Shown here piece after piece: positions 13,606 through 21,454 of a DNA stretch of 21,921 bases. Position numbers and translations under genes: made by a program. Each line of letters opens with the position of its first letter. Within the stretch, counting starts at the first letter, position 1. Below the pieces are notes generated by a model, which was given only the letters and a program-made list of their open reading frames with translations, made no database searches and was not told where the DNA came from. The DNA comes from a virus, in the IMG/VR virus record IMGVR_UViG_3300014720_003097, positions 1 to 21,921 of that record; one strand, given 5' to 3'.

Positions 13606-14613
13606 TCATACCGCCTGCTGTAAAAAAGTCAATGTTTTGTTTGTCGTAGGAATACTATCTAAGTATTGCTCTTTCTGTTGTACCGCGAGCTCGTACCTGT
13701 CGATCGCCGACAGTTCTTCAATTCCAGCCGCCAGATGAGCCCACGCAGAACCCACGCACGCACTGAGCTTCCAGTCTGTCGCGATAGGAGTAGACGCGTT
13801 CATCGCTTGAAAGTAGCGAGGAGACCACCAAGGGTTCTTGTCCCGTTGAGGACAGATCAAAGCGCCGAGAGATGTCGAGAGCTTTCTATGGACGTCTGAG
13901 TCTGTAGATCCTTTGTTCTCTTTCATTCTCTCGTGAGGAAGACGAAGAGTCTTAGTGGTGTCGATCGTCCACTGAGCTCCAATGTCGTCTGCAGCCCATA
14001 CGTTGCGGCGCATTGCCTGGACGTCTGAAATCTTTGTGGCCTCGATGTACGCTGCATCCATGTTTAGGCCTACCAGACGGCCTCTGGAGGCCTCTGGCAA
14101 CCCTTGTATGTCGTCATTGGACCAGGGCAGAGCTGGAAACAGAGTCATTGGCCATTCTTGGTGCAGTAATAGATCAATCGCAGAAGAGATTGATTTTTTG
14201 ATCTTCTTGTCGTTGACAACTTCTTTGTAGAACTTTCGCTTCGAGTAGAACTGCTTGTACAGCGCGCTATTGTTCCTTTGAGCTGCTCGCAACCCAGTCG
14301 TGATCTTGCTCGGCATTGGAGAGTCAATAAACACGACAAGTGACTTAGATCTGGCCGTTTTGTCTATTGTTGAAAGAGCACCGTACACTGAGTTAGACGC
14401 TAGGCTTATCGGAGAGGCTAGCCCGACGAATACTCTAGAGTAAGAGTCTAGTTCTGACTGAGTCCATGTCGGATCTGGTTCTACTTGGTCTACAGCGTAC
14501 CCAAGTGACTCGAGCGCACGTACAAGTTGAGTAGAGAACGACACTGTCTTATTGCCAAGTGAAGACGAGTGATGCGCAGACGTACACCCGGTTACAAGTA
14601 CGCGGTCTTTCAC
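13606..14613 (-). CDS. Glycosyltransferase-like protein B (GT-B-type), paralogue of 15700-16749
   Basis: The 335-residue protein begins RVLVTGCTSAHHSSS, a strand-loop start like its relative at 15700-16749 (KILMTGYTAQHIGST), and shares further positions with it: a VYGAL segment (YAYGAL in the other), VVFIDSPMPS (MFYIDDWQTQ) and EWPMTLFPALPW (PWPITLVPKFTW). The C-terminal part NPWWSPRYFQAMNASTPIATD resembles the nucleotide-sugar half of GT-B glycosyltransferases (R-x-F/Y-E/Q-A-x-x-x-x-x-P-x-x-x-D). It begins with GTG at 14613, sharing a base with the TAG of the mutase gene (TAGTG), so expression is coupled. Inference: transfers a sugar, perhaps galactofuranose, to DNA or a host glycan. Enzyme class is plausible, not proven. 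Confidence 0.5.
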   Translation of the reverse strand: MKDRVLVTGCTSAHHSSSLGNKTVSFSTQLVRALESLGYAVDQVEPDPTWTQSELDSYSRVFVGLASPISLASNSVYGALSTIDKTARSKSLVVFIDSPMPSKITTGLRAAQRNNSALYKQFYSKRKFYKEVVNDKKIKKSISSAIDLLLHQEWPMTLFPALPWSNDDIQGLPEASRGRLVGLNMDAAYIEATKISDVQAMRRNVWAADDIGAQWTIDTTKTLRLPHERMKENKGSTDSDVHRKLSTSLGALICPQRDKNPWWSPRYFQAMNASTPIATDWKLSACVGSAWAHLAAGIEELSAIDRYELAVQQKEQYLDSIPTTNKTLTFLQQAV

Positions 14614-15707
14614 TACAGACTGATTACTTTCTCGGCTGCTTCAATTCCTTGAAGTATCGCTTGGTCAGTGTCGATGTACACGTAGTTTGCAAGTCTACCG
14701 GCAGAAACCGCTTGAGGAAATTGCTCAACAAGCTCAGATTTGAGCCACTGAGCTCTGTTTTTGTTTGTTCCTTCTGCGTCATCAACAGGATAGTGCTTTA
14801 CTGGCGCTCCCGGATACTCGTACGACAAGACAGTTCCCAAGAGTTCTTTTTGATCTGACATATGCTTTGTTTCAATGATACGAGTGTGAGCTACGTCTAT
14901 GCTCGGCGTGTTTACGACGCCTGCGTCAAGCGCGTATCCGGTGTGATCTGCAATAAATCTATGCTCAAGCCGCACTCCTCGCCAAGACAGCGGTGCTTCA
15001 TCAAGAAACTCGTCGAGAGGAGCCGTGACAATTACCGCGTCCCACGCGTCCCAGTCGACGGTATCTGCGGTGTCTTTCATGTTTGTGTACACGTCATGAG
15101 CAGCGTCATTGAGCATGTTCATGGCCAGCTTTGTCCAGCCTCCTCGAGGCCAACCTTGCCACTTGTTACGAAACAATCCAAGATAGCCGTCAGACCGCAG
15201 GTCGATACGCTTCGGAGCGAACGACGACGACAAGTTGCTTGGCTCTGTTCCCCACTGCTTGACCGTGTACGGATAAACAAACCACTGGTACAGTGTCTCA
15301 CCCATGATCGAGACCGCGTACGTCTCGAAGTTCGTCTTGTCAGGCTCTGATGGAAGACTCTCAAGCTCAGAGGAGATTTTGTTCCATTCTGGAAGAGTTT
15401 TCAACTCGTCAATCTGCGGAGGCCAACTCATCAATTCGCTATTGATGACTGTTTTTACAACATGATGATAAGGAACCCAGTCTGAGTACTTCTGTAAGAT
15501 TTCGATTACGTCATCATTGTCGGTGTGGCTGATGTGTGTTCCGTGTGGCTCGTAGAGTATTCCTCCCATAGTTTCTGTGCGAATTGCACCGCCTGCCACG
15601 GGAGCTGCCTCGTGCATCTCGACAATCCAGTCGCCTGTTTGCCGAAGTTGAATTCCTGCGCTCATTCCAGTCAACCCTGCGCCAATAATCAAAGCTTGCT
15701 TACGCAC
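14613..15707 (-). CDS. glf: UDP-galactopyranose mutase
   Basis: The 364-residue flavoprotein opens with a dinucleotide-binding motif ALIIGAGLTGMSAG (G9, G11, G14), then GGAIRTE and EPHGTHISHTD, the flavin-contacting segment that in bacterial mutases reads roughly YGPHIFHT. YPYTVKQWG in the middle is the substrate-binding stretch of this family, and length is normal (usually about 370-390). The enzyme converts UDP-galactopyranose to UDP-galactofuranose using reduced FAD. The GTG start at 15707 has an excellent ribosome site (GGAGG, 6 nt upstream) and overlaps the upstream gene by 8 nt. It sits between two related glycosyltransferase-like genes, which suggests its product is used by one or both of them. 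Galactofuranose is part of the cell wall in many actinobacteria, so a host-surface role is possible too. Confidence 0.88.
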   Translation of the reverse strand: MRKQALIIGAGLTGMSAGIQLRQTGDWIVEMHEAAPVAGGAIRTETMGGILYEPHGTHISHTDNDDVIEILQKYSDWVPYHHVVKTVINSELMSWPPQIDELKTLPEWNKISSELESLPSEPDKTNFETYAVSIMGETLYQWFVYPYTVKQWGTEPSNLSSSFAPKRIDLRSDGYLGLFRNKWQGWPRGGWTKLAMNMLNDAAHDVYTNMKDTADTVDWDAWDAVIVTAPLDEFLDEAPLSWRGVRLEHRFIADHTGYALDAGVVNTPSIDVAHTRIIETKHMSDQKELLGTVLSYEYPGAPVKHYPVDDAEGTNKNRAQWLKSELVEQFPQAVSAGRLANYVYIDTDQAILQGIEAAEKVISL

Positions 15708-16749
15708 CTTTTGCCTCCGCGATTGACTTGCGCACTGCCGCCATGACTGTTTCTACGACTTGTTCTTTCGACGCTTGTGCCTTGAAGAACGCGTCCGCCT
15801 GAGCGTTGGCGAGTTCTCGTAGCTGCGGCTTGCTCATCGCCTCGATCGCCGACGCTTTGACAAGATACGGCTCTCCAAGCGGCGCGACCTCCGCAGGGTC
15901 AGCGAGCATGATCGAGCGAGTGCGGGCAGTGTACACAAATCGGTTTCGCCACCAGCCGCTCCCTGCGTGCGGATACTTAGGAGAAAGAACTCCCCACGAC
16001 TGAGCGTAGAGGTCTACAAGTTCTTTCTCGGTGAGCTTGTTGTCGGCCTTGCTTTTCCGTGAGCCAATATACTCAACAGGCCAAGACAGCTTCATCTTCT
16101 CAAGCCACTTGCGCTGGTCGGACAATACGCCAAGAATCCACTGCGTCTTCCTGTCTTCGTCTGTTGGAATCACGGTGTGAAACTCCTCAGCGTACGGGCT
16201 GAGGTCTGTGTATACCCACTCTCTTGAGGTCAGTGTGTACGTGACTTTACTTCCGTCGCCCCAGGTGAACTTTGGCACAAGCGTGATCGGCCACGGTCGA
16301 TCCATCAGTGCCTCAACCACCGGGAAGATTCGCGATACGTTTGCTCGTGCCCACTCAAGATCGGCGCGCGCTGAGCCTAGACTTTCTCGGACAAGGCGTT
16401 CTCCGCTCTTGATCTTCGTTATTGTCTTCAAGCTCGTGATGATGTTCTGCGTCTGCCAGTCGTCGATGTAGAACATAAGTCCGCACCCGTTCTGGCGCGC
16501 ACGTGAGACTACGTCAAGCGCGCCGTACGCGTACGTCGAGCCGAGCGCAGCAAGTGCGATTTGACCGCATATGACGAGGTCGTAGCTAGAGATGTCTTCA
16601 TCTGGCATCGCGCGTCGATGGTCGACCTCGCAACCTCCGTCACGAAGGATATCGGCGAACAAGTCGGCGACCGCTCCGTACTTTACTAGCTTTCGCGTCG
16701 AGCCAATGTGCTGCGCGGTGTACCCAGTCATCAATATTTTGATTGTCAT
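15700..16749 (-). CDS. Glycosyltransferase-like protein A (GT-B-type), paralogue of 13606-14613
   Basis: The 349-residue protein starts with ATG 16749 after a good GGAGAG ribosome site. N-terminal KILMTGYTAQHIGST, a DLVICGQIAL...YAYGALDVV segment, MFYIDDWQ and PWPITLVPKFTW match its distant paralogue across the mutase gene. The C-terminal portion (WGVLSPKYP...GWWRNRFVYTARTRSIMLADP...GEPYL) resembles the donor-binding half of GT-B glycosyltransferases, followed by a helical Ala/Gln-rich end. First gene of the sugar cassette, after the hairpin that closes the replication unit. Inference: sugar transferase using UDP-galactofuranose or another UDP-sugar. A non-catalytic sugar-binding role cannot be excluded. 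Confidence 0.5.
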   Translation of the reverse strand: MTIKILMTGYTAQHIGSTRKLVKYGAVADLFADILRDGGCEVDHRRAMPDEDISSYDLVICGQIALAALGSTYAYGALDVVSRARQNGCGLMFYIDDWQTQNIITSLKTITKIKSGERLVRESLGSARADLEWARANVSRIFPVVEALMDRPWPITLVPKFTWGDGSKVTYTLTSREWVYTDLSPYAEEFHTVIPTDEDRKTQWILGVLSDQRKWLEKMKLSWPVEYIGSRKSKADNKLTEKELVDLYAQSWGVLSPKYPHAGSGWWRNRFVYTARTRSIMLADPAEVAPLGEPYLVKASAIEAMSKPQLRELANAQADAFFKAQASKEQVVETVMAAVRKSIAEAKGA

Positions 16750-16778
16750 GTTTTCTCTCCAGTTGTCGTTATGTGCAA

Positions 16779-16817
16779 CAAGCGAGCGAGCAGATATTTA
16801 GTCTGCTCGCCCGCTTG
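16779..16817 (-). terminator. Strong hairpin closing the replication/recombination unit
   Basis: A 16 bp stem (CAAGCGAGCGAGCAGA with TCTGCTCGCCCGCTTG, one A/C mismatch) encloses a 7 nt loop (TATTTAG), in the 90 nt gap between the DUF669 gene and the sugar cassette. No T-run follows on the minus strand, so it is not a textbook intrinsic terminator. Actinobacterial terminators often lack one, and a processing or mRNA-stabilising role is the alternative. A CATAAC hexamer lies between it and the next gene but there is no convincing promoter. Confidence 0.65.
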
Positions 16818-16839
16818 CGTAGCTGAGTCTAACTGTATC

Positions 16840-17379
16840 TCAGAAGGGTGCCGTAGGCGGCACTGCTGCTCCTGCCGGTGCTGTTGCTGGCATCGGTGCT
16901 GGAGCTGGCTGTGGAGCTGGAGCAGCCTGAGGCGCCGGAGCGGCGGCTGGCATCGGAGCAGCAGCAGTCTGCGGCTGAACCGAGTAGTACGCTTTGATCT
17001 CGTTTTTCTTCTGCCCCTGCCACGTGCGAGTACCGACAGCAGCGCGGAATGGCCGACCTTTGAGGGTCTGCTCAATCTGAGCGTTTGTCGGGCTTCCGCT
17101 GAAGTAGTCACGAGTCAGACCGAGAGCTGCCATCTTTCGGAAAAAGACAGCAAGCGCGTTCGGGTTGTCCGTTGAGACAACGAGGTTGTCCCAGACAAGT
17201 CGCTTGGCGTGCGCACCAGTCTGAACCTGTGCCTTGACGGCGAACATGGTCTTTCCAGTCTGCGTCACCTTTGCTGTTGCCTCCACAATCTGGAGATCGT
17301 AATCTCCGTCTGGTAGCGGATCGTAGCTACCTGTGTCTGCGGCCTCTTTGACGAGGTCACCCCAGTTGAGTGTTGACAT
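16840..17379 (-). CDS. DUF669-family ssDNA-binding-like protein with Pro/Ala-rich tail
   Basis: The 179-residue protein has the DUF669 pattern: PDGDYDLQIVEA near residue 23, TGKTMFAVKAQV, LVWDNLVVSTDNPNALAVFFRKMAALGL. These proteins sit next to recombination genes in phages and are thought to bind single-stranded DNA. The C-terminal 45 residues are a low-complexity Pro/Ala/Gln tail (PAAAPAPQAAPAPQPAPAP) ending APF. Bacterial SSBs also have a flexible tail that ends in a phenylalanine, but theirs is acidic and this one is not. It starts 2 nt after the stop of the Sak4-like ATPase, so the two are co-translated. Inference: SSB partner of the ATPase. Confidence 0.72.
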   Translation of the reverse strand: MSTLNWGDLVKEAADTGSYDPLPDGDYDLQIVEATAKVTQTGKTMFAVKAQVQTGAHAKRLVWDNLVVSTDNPNALAVFFRKMAALGLTRDYFSGSPTNAQIEQTLKGRPFRAAVGTRTWQGQKKNEIKAYYSVQPQTAAAPMPAAAPAPQAAPAPQPAPAPMPATAPAGAAVPPTAPF

Positions 17380-17381
17380 TG

Positions 17382-18164
17382 TTACTTACCTGCTTTCGCT
17401 GTAGTTGTTGCTTTTGTTTGTTCCGGCTTTGGGCCGAACACCATGTCGAGCATGCGCTCGATGCCCAGGTTCTGTTGCTCGACAATCTTGCCGAGTCGGC
17501 CCTGAACACGCTCACCTGCTTCGTATTGATTTGTTCGCTCGACGTACATGCGACGTGCTTTGTACGGCGGCTGAGTTGGATCTGGGCTGACAAACTCTTC
17601 AACAGTTATTCCGCCCAGAATGTCGTAGAAATACGGCGCTTGAATTGCGAGCTGTCCTTGAAGGTACGGACGAGCACGACCGTCTTGACTAGTTCGTGAC
17701 ATTGCTGTGAGGACAACAGCCTCGAGCGGTGCCGTCGGGTGCATTGTCAAGTCACGTAGGTCACGCAAAAGCGCGCCCATGTGACGGAGCAACTCACCCC
17801 ACTGCTGCATCTGCATTTGGTTTGTCCCAGCGATGTTGTCCATGCACTTGACCTGCAGCTCGGATACCGAGTCGATAATCAGCGACTTGAACTGGTGGCG
17901 TCCAAGCTGGAGCCACTGATAGGCCTTGAGCACGGTGTCGTACTGCGTGACATTGACTACGCAAGTGTCCCATGATCCGTCGGCTACCGGCGGCTCTTCA
18001 CGTAGTGGGTCCCAGTACTTTACTTGTATTGGAAGAAAGCGGTGACCGCCTTCAACGTCGAGCATTAGTCGTGGATACGGCGCTGTGACCGCAAACGTCG
18101 ACTTGCCGACCTTAGACTCTCCGTACACCATGAGTGTAAGAGAGCGTTGGACGTTGTTTGTCAT
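17382..18164 (-). CDS. Sak4-like RecA-fold ATPase (recombination)
   Basis: The 260-residue protein has Walker A GESKVGKST (15-23) and a Walker B-like SLIIDSVSEL (94-103, D98), a compact RecA-core ATPase of the size of phage Sak4/AAA_24 proteins. Such proteins anneal or exchange DNA strands with an SSB partner; the DUF669 gene immediately downstream fits that. The C-terminal end is low complexity (KPEQTKATTTAKAGK). It starts 6 nt after the Cas4-like nuclease stop. Strand-annealing activity is inferred from family and context; an accessory NTPase role is the alternative. Confidence 0.8.
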   Translation of the reverse strand: MTNNVQRSLTLMVYGESKVGKSTFAVTAPYPRLMLDVEGGHRFLPIQVKYWDPLREEPPVADGSWDTCVVNVTQYDTVLKAYQWLQLGRHQFKSLIIDSVSELQVKCMDNIAGTNQMQMQQWGELLRHMGALLRDLRDLTMHPTAPLEAVVLTAMSRTSQDGRARPYLQGQLAIQAPYFYDILGGITVEEFVSPDPTQPPYKARRMYVERTNQYEAGERVQGRLGKIVEQQNLGIERMLDMVFGPKPEQTKATTTAKAGK

Positions 18165-18170
18165 GTGTGT

Positions 18171-19103
18171 TTACTCGTTTCCTTTGGTGTCTGTTTTGTA
18201 GTATTTGTACGGGTCTTGGACTTCGTACATCTCGCTGATTGCTTGCTCGGCGGCAGAACCGTCGTCGAGCAGAGGACAAACAGCAAAGAACTGGCACTTC
18301 CACTTGCACTCACGGCTGGGGCGCGGATACGCAAGTAATTGGTGATCTCCTCCTTCGTCTAGTCCATCTTTTACTCGTAGAAGGTCTGAAATTGTACCGT
18401 GAATGCGGTTCCAAAAAGACCTAAGCGTAAAAGTATTGTGTCTAACTTCAACTTGGTCGAAAAACGGCGGACGAGCATTAGCAGTGCGCTTTACTTTTTT
18501 CAACATCGTAAAGATGCCACCTTCTGAGCGCTCGCCTTCTTTATTTTGCGCTGCTTCGAGCATCATGTACGTGAGGACCTGCTCGTTCATGTGAGCTAGT
18601 GAAGCAAACTCAGTAAATGATCCACCGACTGTCTTGAAGTCTCTGAACATCCGAACACCGTCACCTTTGCGGCGGACTCGCATGTCAAGCTTGCCTTGAA
18701 GCTCAACTCGACCGTCGAACAACGGCATGCGAATCGTCTCTTCAGTAGAAATCATGTCGAGCTCAGCGTCAATGCCATTCTCTTCAACCCATTGGAGGTA
18801 GCCTTCCAACATGATGCGTCCGAGTTCAGCTTCTGACTCGAGTTCAGTAGTGTCTTGAAACTGCGCTTGCGCCAGACCTTTGTCTACTTCTACAAGTTTA
18901 GCGTGAGCTTCAAGAAGTGGCACGTTCTTTGAGTAATACGCGTCTAATGCGGCGTGAATGCGAGACCCAAGAGCAAGTGGACCAACCATCTTTTGTTCTT
19001 TCGGTCGCAGTCCTCTGTAGTATGACAACCACCACTTGCGGCGGCAATCTTTGAATGTCTGAATCTCGCTGTTCGAGATCGTGATGACTTTCTTGTCTGT
19101 CAT
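18171..19103 (-). CDS. Cas4/RecB-like PD-(D/E)XK nuclease with four-cysteine Fe-S site
   Basis: The 310-residue protein has SEIQTFKDCRRKW (12-24) with C20, GSRIHAAL (46-53), GKLDMRV (137-143, D140), RDFKT (154-158, D155 and K157) and EQVLTYMML (174-182), the ordered motifs of the PDDEXK_1 family. Three more cysteines, C266, C270 and C276, complete a C...C-x3-C-x5-C set which with C20 is the 4Fe-4S site of Cas4/AddB-type exonucleases. These resect DNA ends to single strands, feeding the Sak4-like ATPase encoded next. The ATG shares a base with the helicase stop (TAATG). No Cas1/Cas2 or CRISPR repeats are present, so this is a phage recombination exonuclease, not an adaptation gene. Confidence 0.85.
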   Translation of the reverse strand: MTDKKVITISNSEIQTFKDCRRKWWLSYYRGLRPKEQKMVGPLALGSRIHAALDAYYSKNVPLLEAHAKLVEVDKGLAQAQFQDTTELESEAELGRIMLEGYLQWVEENGIDAELDMISTEETIRMPLFDGRVELQGKLDMRVRRKGDGVRMFRDFKTVGGSFTEFASLAHMNEQVLTYMMLEAAQNKEGERSEGGIFTMLKKVKRTANARPPFFDQVEVRHNTFTLRSFWNRIHGTISDLLRVKDGLDEGGDHQLLAYPRPSRECKWKCQFFAVCPLLDDGSAAEQAISEMYEVQDPYKYYKTDTKGNE

Positions 19104-20899
19104 TATGAACCAGCCTTGTCTTCTTTGAGAATTGATAAAAGTTTTGCTTTGTCTCGGACAACCTCTTCAAAGTTCTCTGACTTGACGTCAAGAACTTGAA
19201 TAACTCGTTCCTCGATTGTGTCTTCTGTTACGTAGTCAGTGATGATGATGCTGTCGTGGATCTCACTGCCGATGCGGTGCACTCGGTCCATTGCTTGTTT
19301 GTGGTCAACAAGCGACCAAGGACGCTGAAGCATAATCAACCTGCGCGCCGCTGTAAGTGTCACACCGACTCCACCAGCCTGCGCTGTGAAGAGGATCCAT
19401 TTGATCTTTCCAGACTGAAAATCGTCAATGGCTTTCTGCCGCTCGTTTTCGTCTTGTGCACCAGTGATGAGACCGTGCGGGATCTTTGACGCGGTCATGC
19501 GAGCGCTCAACAGGTCGATCAACTGTCGTGACACTGCGCAGACTGCTACAGAGTCATCTCCAAAGTCTTCATTTTCTATATCGTTCATTAGCGCGTCAAC
19601 TTTGCACGACGGCTCTGAGAGTCTGAGCTCAAGCTCTCCTGTCGCAGTGTCTGCTTCCATCTCGGCGTACGAACTAGCAAATTGAAGTAAGCGAGTCGTC
19701 TGAGTCAGCGGACTTGGCGCAGTTACAGCAGTGCCGCCTTCAAGCTCGGCAATCATGATTTCTCGCATTTGCTTATAAGCCTTGGCCTGCTTTGTTGACA
19801 TCTCAACATCACGTCTGTCGTTGATTACTGGCGGAAGCCACGGAAGAACTCTAGATTTCAGCATTCTTCGCATTCGAGGATTTATGCTCGCGTAAAACTC
19901 GTCTTGCATATGCGCTTTTACTCCGATGACCATCATGCCTCCAAATGCGTTGAGCATTGTGTTGATCATTCGGTCAATCCAGCGAGTCTTGCTCGGCCAT
20001 TCTTCTGGAGAAAGCCAATGAAGAATGGACCACAGATCAACTACATTGTTAGCGATCGGTGTTCCAGTCAAAGCAAACCGAATAGGAGCGTCGGCAGTAG
20101 CTGCCCACAGCGCGCGTGTCTGCTTTGCTTTAGGATCTTTAGATCTATGTATCTCGTCTGCAATAACTGCGTTGAAGTTGATTGCATTTAGCTCACGTGG
20201 AGTCACCTCGCATTGCTTTTCTGTCACGCTTTCATCGTGGCCGCCCTGCGCAACGCACCGCTTCAACGCGATTGATCCGTATGGCGCTAGTCGCGAATGA
20301 GCACGCAACGATTCCCAGTTGATAACATACACGTCTGCGGTGGATTCAAACACTTTGCGTCGCTGTGACGCCGAGCCGGTGATCACTTCGACATTTACGT
20401 CTGGCCACCAGCGCGCAAACTCACGCTTCCATGTTTTCTTTACAGTGTTTGGACAGACGATAAGCGCAGGAAACACAGGCGTGCCTCGAGACTGAATTTC
20501 AGCAAGAGCGCGAATAGCTTGAGCTGTCTTGCCTAGACCTGGTTCGTCTGCGAGCAACGCTCGACGCGCCGTGGCTAGAAATTGAATTCCAGCGCGCTGG
20601 TGAGGAAACATGTCGTCTGCGCCATCTATCGCTTCAACTTCTCGAAGCGCGTTGGCTGGGTCAATTCGCGATGACCTCTCGTTTGCTGCCCACTCTGATA
20701 GCTTTGACCCGATTACCAGGTCATCTCTGAATGTAGACCGCAAAGCGAGACATGTAGACCAGCCAAGCGGCACTTTCCAGGTTTGGGCTTTCTGGTCCCA
20801 CGTGGCTCCAGGAAGGCTTTTGCAAAGCTCTTTATACCGCCACTCAGCCGCTATATTGACGTGCTTTCCGTCATCTGCGACTTCAACCTGTACTGCCAT
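19103..20899 (-). CDS. SNF2-family (SF2) DNA helicase/translocase
   Basis: The 598-residue protein has an N-terminal domain (about 1-70) that precedes the motor; then DEPGLGKT (118-125, motif I), VIADEIH (245-251, motif II), ALTGTPIANN (276-285, motif III), a second lobe with WILFTAQAGGVGVTLTAARR (501-520, motif V) and QAMDRVHRIG (535-544, motif VI). This is the layout of SNF2-like translocases (SWI/SNF, HARP group), which in phages remodel forks or displace bound protein during replication. The ATG at 20899 is preceded by AAAAGGA, about 6 nt away. It heads the helicase-nuclease-ATPase-SSB unit and has its own promoter-like sequence and a nested inverted repeat upstream. Biochemical activity (unwinding versus translocation) is not shown by sequence. 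Confidence 0.88.
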   Translation of the reverse strand: MAVQVEVADDGKHVNIAAEWRYKELCKSLPGATWDQKAQTWKVPLGWSTCLALRSTFRDDLVIGSKLSEWAANERSSRIDPANALREVEAIDGADDMFPHQRAGIQFLATARRALLADEPGLGKTAQAIRALAEIQSRGTPVFPALIVCPNTVKKTWKREFARWWPDVNVEVITGSASQRRKVFESTADVYVINWESLRAHSRLAPYGSIALKRCVAQGGHDESVTEKQCEVTPRELNAINFNAVIADEIHRSKDPKAKQTRALWAATADAPIRFALTGTPIANNVVDLWSILHWLSPEEWPSKTRWIDRMINTMLNAFGGMMVIGVKAHMQDEFYASINPRMRRMLKSRVLPWLPPVINDRRDVEMSTKQAKAYKQMREIMIAELEGGTAVTAPSPLTQTTRLLQFASSYAEMEADTATGELELRLSEPSCKVDALMNDIENEDFGDDSVAVCAVSRQLIDLLSARMTASKIPHGLITGAQDENERQKAIDDFQSGKIKWILFTAQAGGVGVTLTAARRLIMLQRPWSLVDHKQAMDRVHRIGSEIHDSIIITDYVTEDTIEERVIQVLDVKSENFEEVVRDKAKLLSILKEDKAGS

Positions 20900-20934
20900 C
20901 TAGTGTCCTTTTGTCGACTTGATGTGTCTACTAT

Positions 20935-20940
20935 ATCATA
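20935..20940 (-). promoter_or_regulatory. -10 element for the helicase unit
   Basis: Minus-strand TATGAT (five of six consensus) lies about 35 nt before the helicase ATG. ATGACA lies 15 nt upstream of it (one mismatch from TTGACA, short spacing) inside the inverted-repeat structure. It would give a leader of about 29 nt carrying the AAAAGGA ribosome site. Confidence 0.4.
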
Positions 20941-20988
20941 GATACTACCTGAATTTGTCATCATCGACAAATTTTTTAGATAGTATCT
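20940..20988. repeat. Nested inverted repeat upstream of the helicase gene
   Basis: Two perfect 8 bp inverted repeats are nested: outer AGATACTA (20940-20947) with TAGTATCT (20981-20988), inner AATTTGTC (20952-20959) with GACAAATT (20966-20973) around a 6 nt loop. Read on the + strand the inner hairpin is followed by a T-run, like a terminator, although no + gene lies nearby. On the minus strand it sits over the -35 region of the helicase unit and follows the stop of the nuclease gene. It may be an operator, a bidirectional terminator, or a processing site. Confidence 0.65.
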
Positions 20989-21454
20989 AGCTAAGTAGAG
21001 CTTTCGGCACCCAGCCGGTTTTTACAAGACGAAGAAGACCGTGACGCATCGCGTCCTTGTCGTGACCATCAGTTCTAGACGTCCAGTAGCCAAGCTTCTT
21101 GAGAGCTTCGTTGGGGAACATCTTTTTCGCGTCTGCAGGAGACTGAAAGATAATCTTTTCTGGATCAAGAGAAGACGAGTGCACAATGTACTTCAAGATG
21201 CCGATCATCTCGAGGCTGAACGGTGCTTGAGAGTTCCTCACAGTTTGAGCGTTGATGATGAACCTCTCGCAGACGATATCTGGAGTAACTCCTTTATCTC
21301 TTGCGAAAAAGACTGACCCGTAGATCTCGTTCACAACATTCCACAAAGTGTATTCTCCAGACGACTCAAGCACAGGCTCTTGACCAGGCTCATGTGAGAA
21401 CACAGCGATACCTGTTGTCTTACCGGGGTCGACAGCGATCACTATGTTCTTCAT
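20987..21454 (-). CDS. RuvC-like RNase H-fold endonuclease (Holliday junction resolvase type)
   Basis: From ATG 21454 the protein has 155 residues. It shows the RuvC-type acidic set: D9 in VIAVDPGKTTG (5-15), E63 in IVCERF (60-65), and D132/D134 in GHDKDAMRHGL (130-140), matching the four carboxylates of the RNase H-fold resolvases. A start at 21472 is possible but would overlap the polymerase gene by 19 nt. The TAATG overlap used here matches the style of the other genes and has GGGAGA upstream. Family role: cutting branched or four-way DNA junctions during replication and packaging. Function is inferred from the motif set. Confidence 0.78.
   Translation of the reverse strand: MKNIVIAVDPGKTTGIAVFSHEPGQEPVLESSGEYTLWNVVNEIYGSVFFARDKGVTPDIVCERFIINAQTVRNSQAPFSLEMIGILKYIVHSSSLDPEKIIFQSPADAKKMFPNEALKKLGYWTSRTDGHDKDAMRHGLLRLVKTGWVPKALLS

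Noticed and set aside
14862-15350. 162-codon + strand frame opposite the UDP-galactopyranose mutase
   Set aside because: The mutase has clear family motifs on the minus strand; the + frame is compositionally odd and has no start signals.
18171-19103. CRISPR-Cas adaptation gene cas4
   Set aside because: The nuclease resembles Cas4, but no cas1, cas2 or repeat array is present and neighbours are phage recombination genes.
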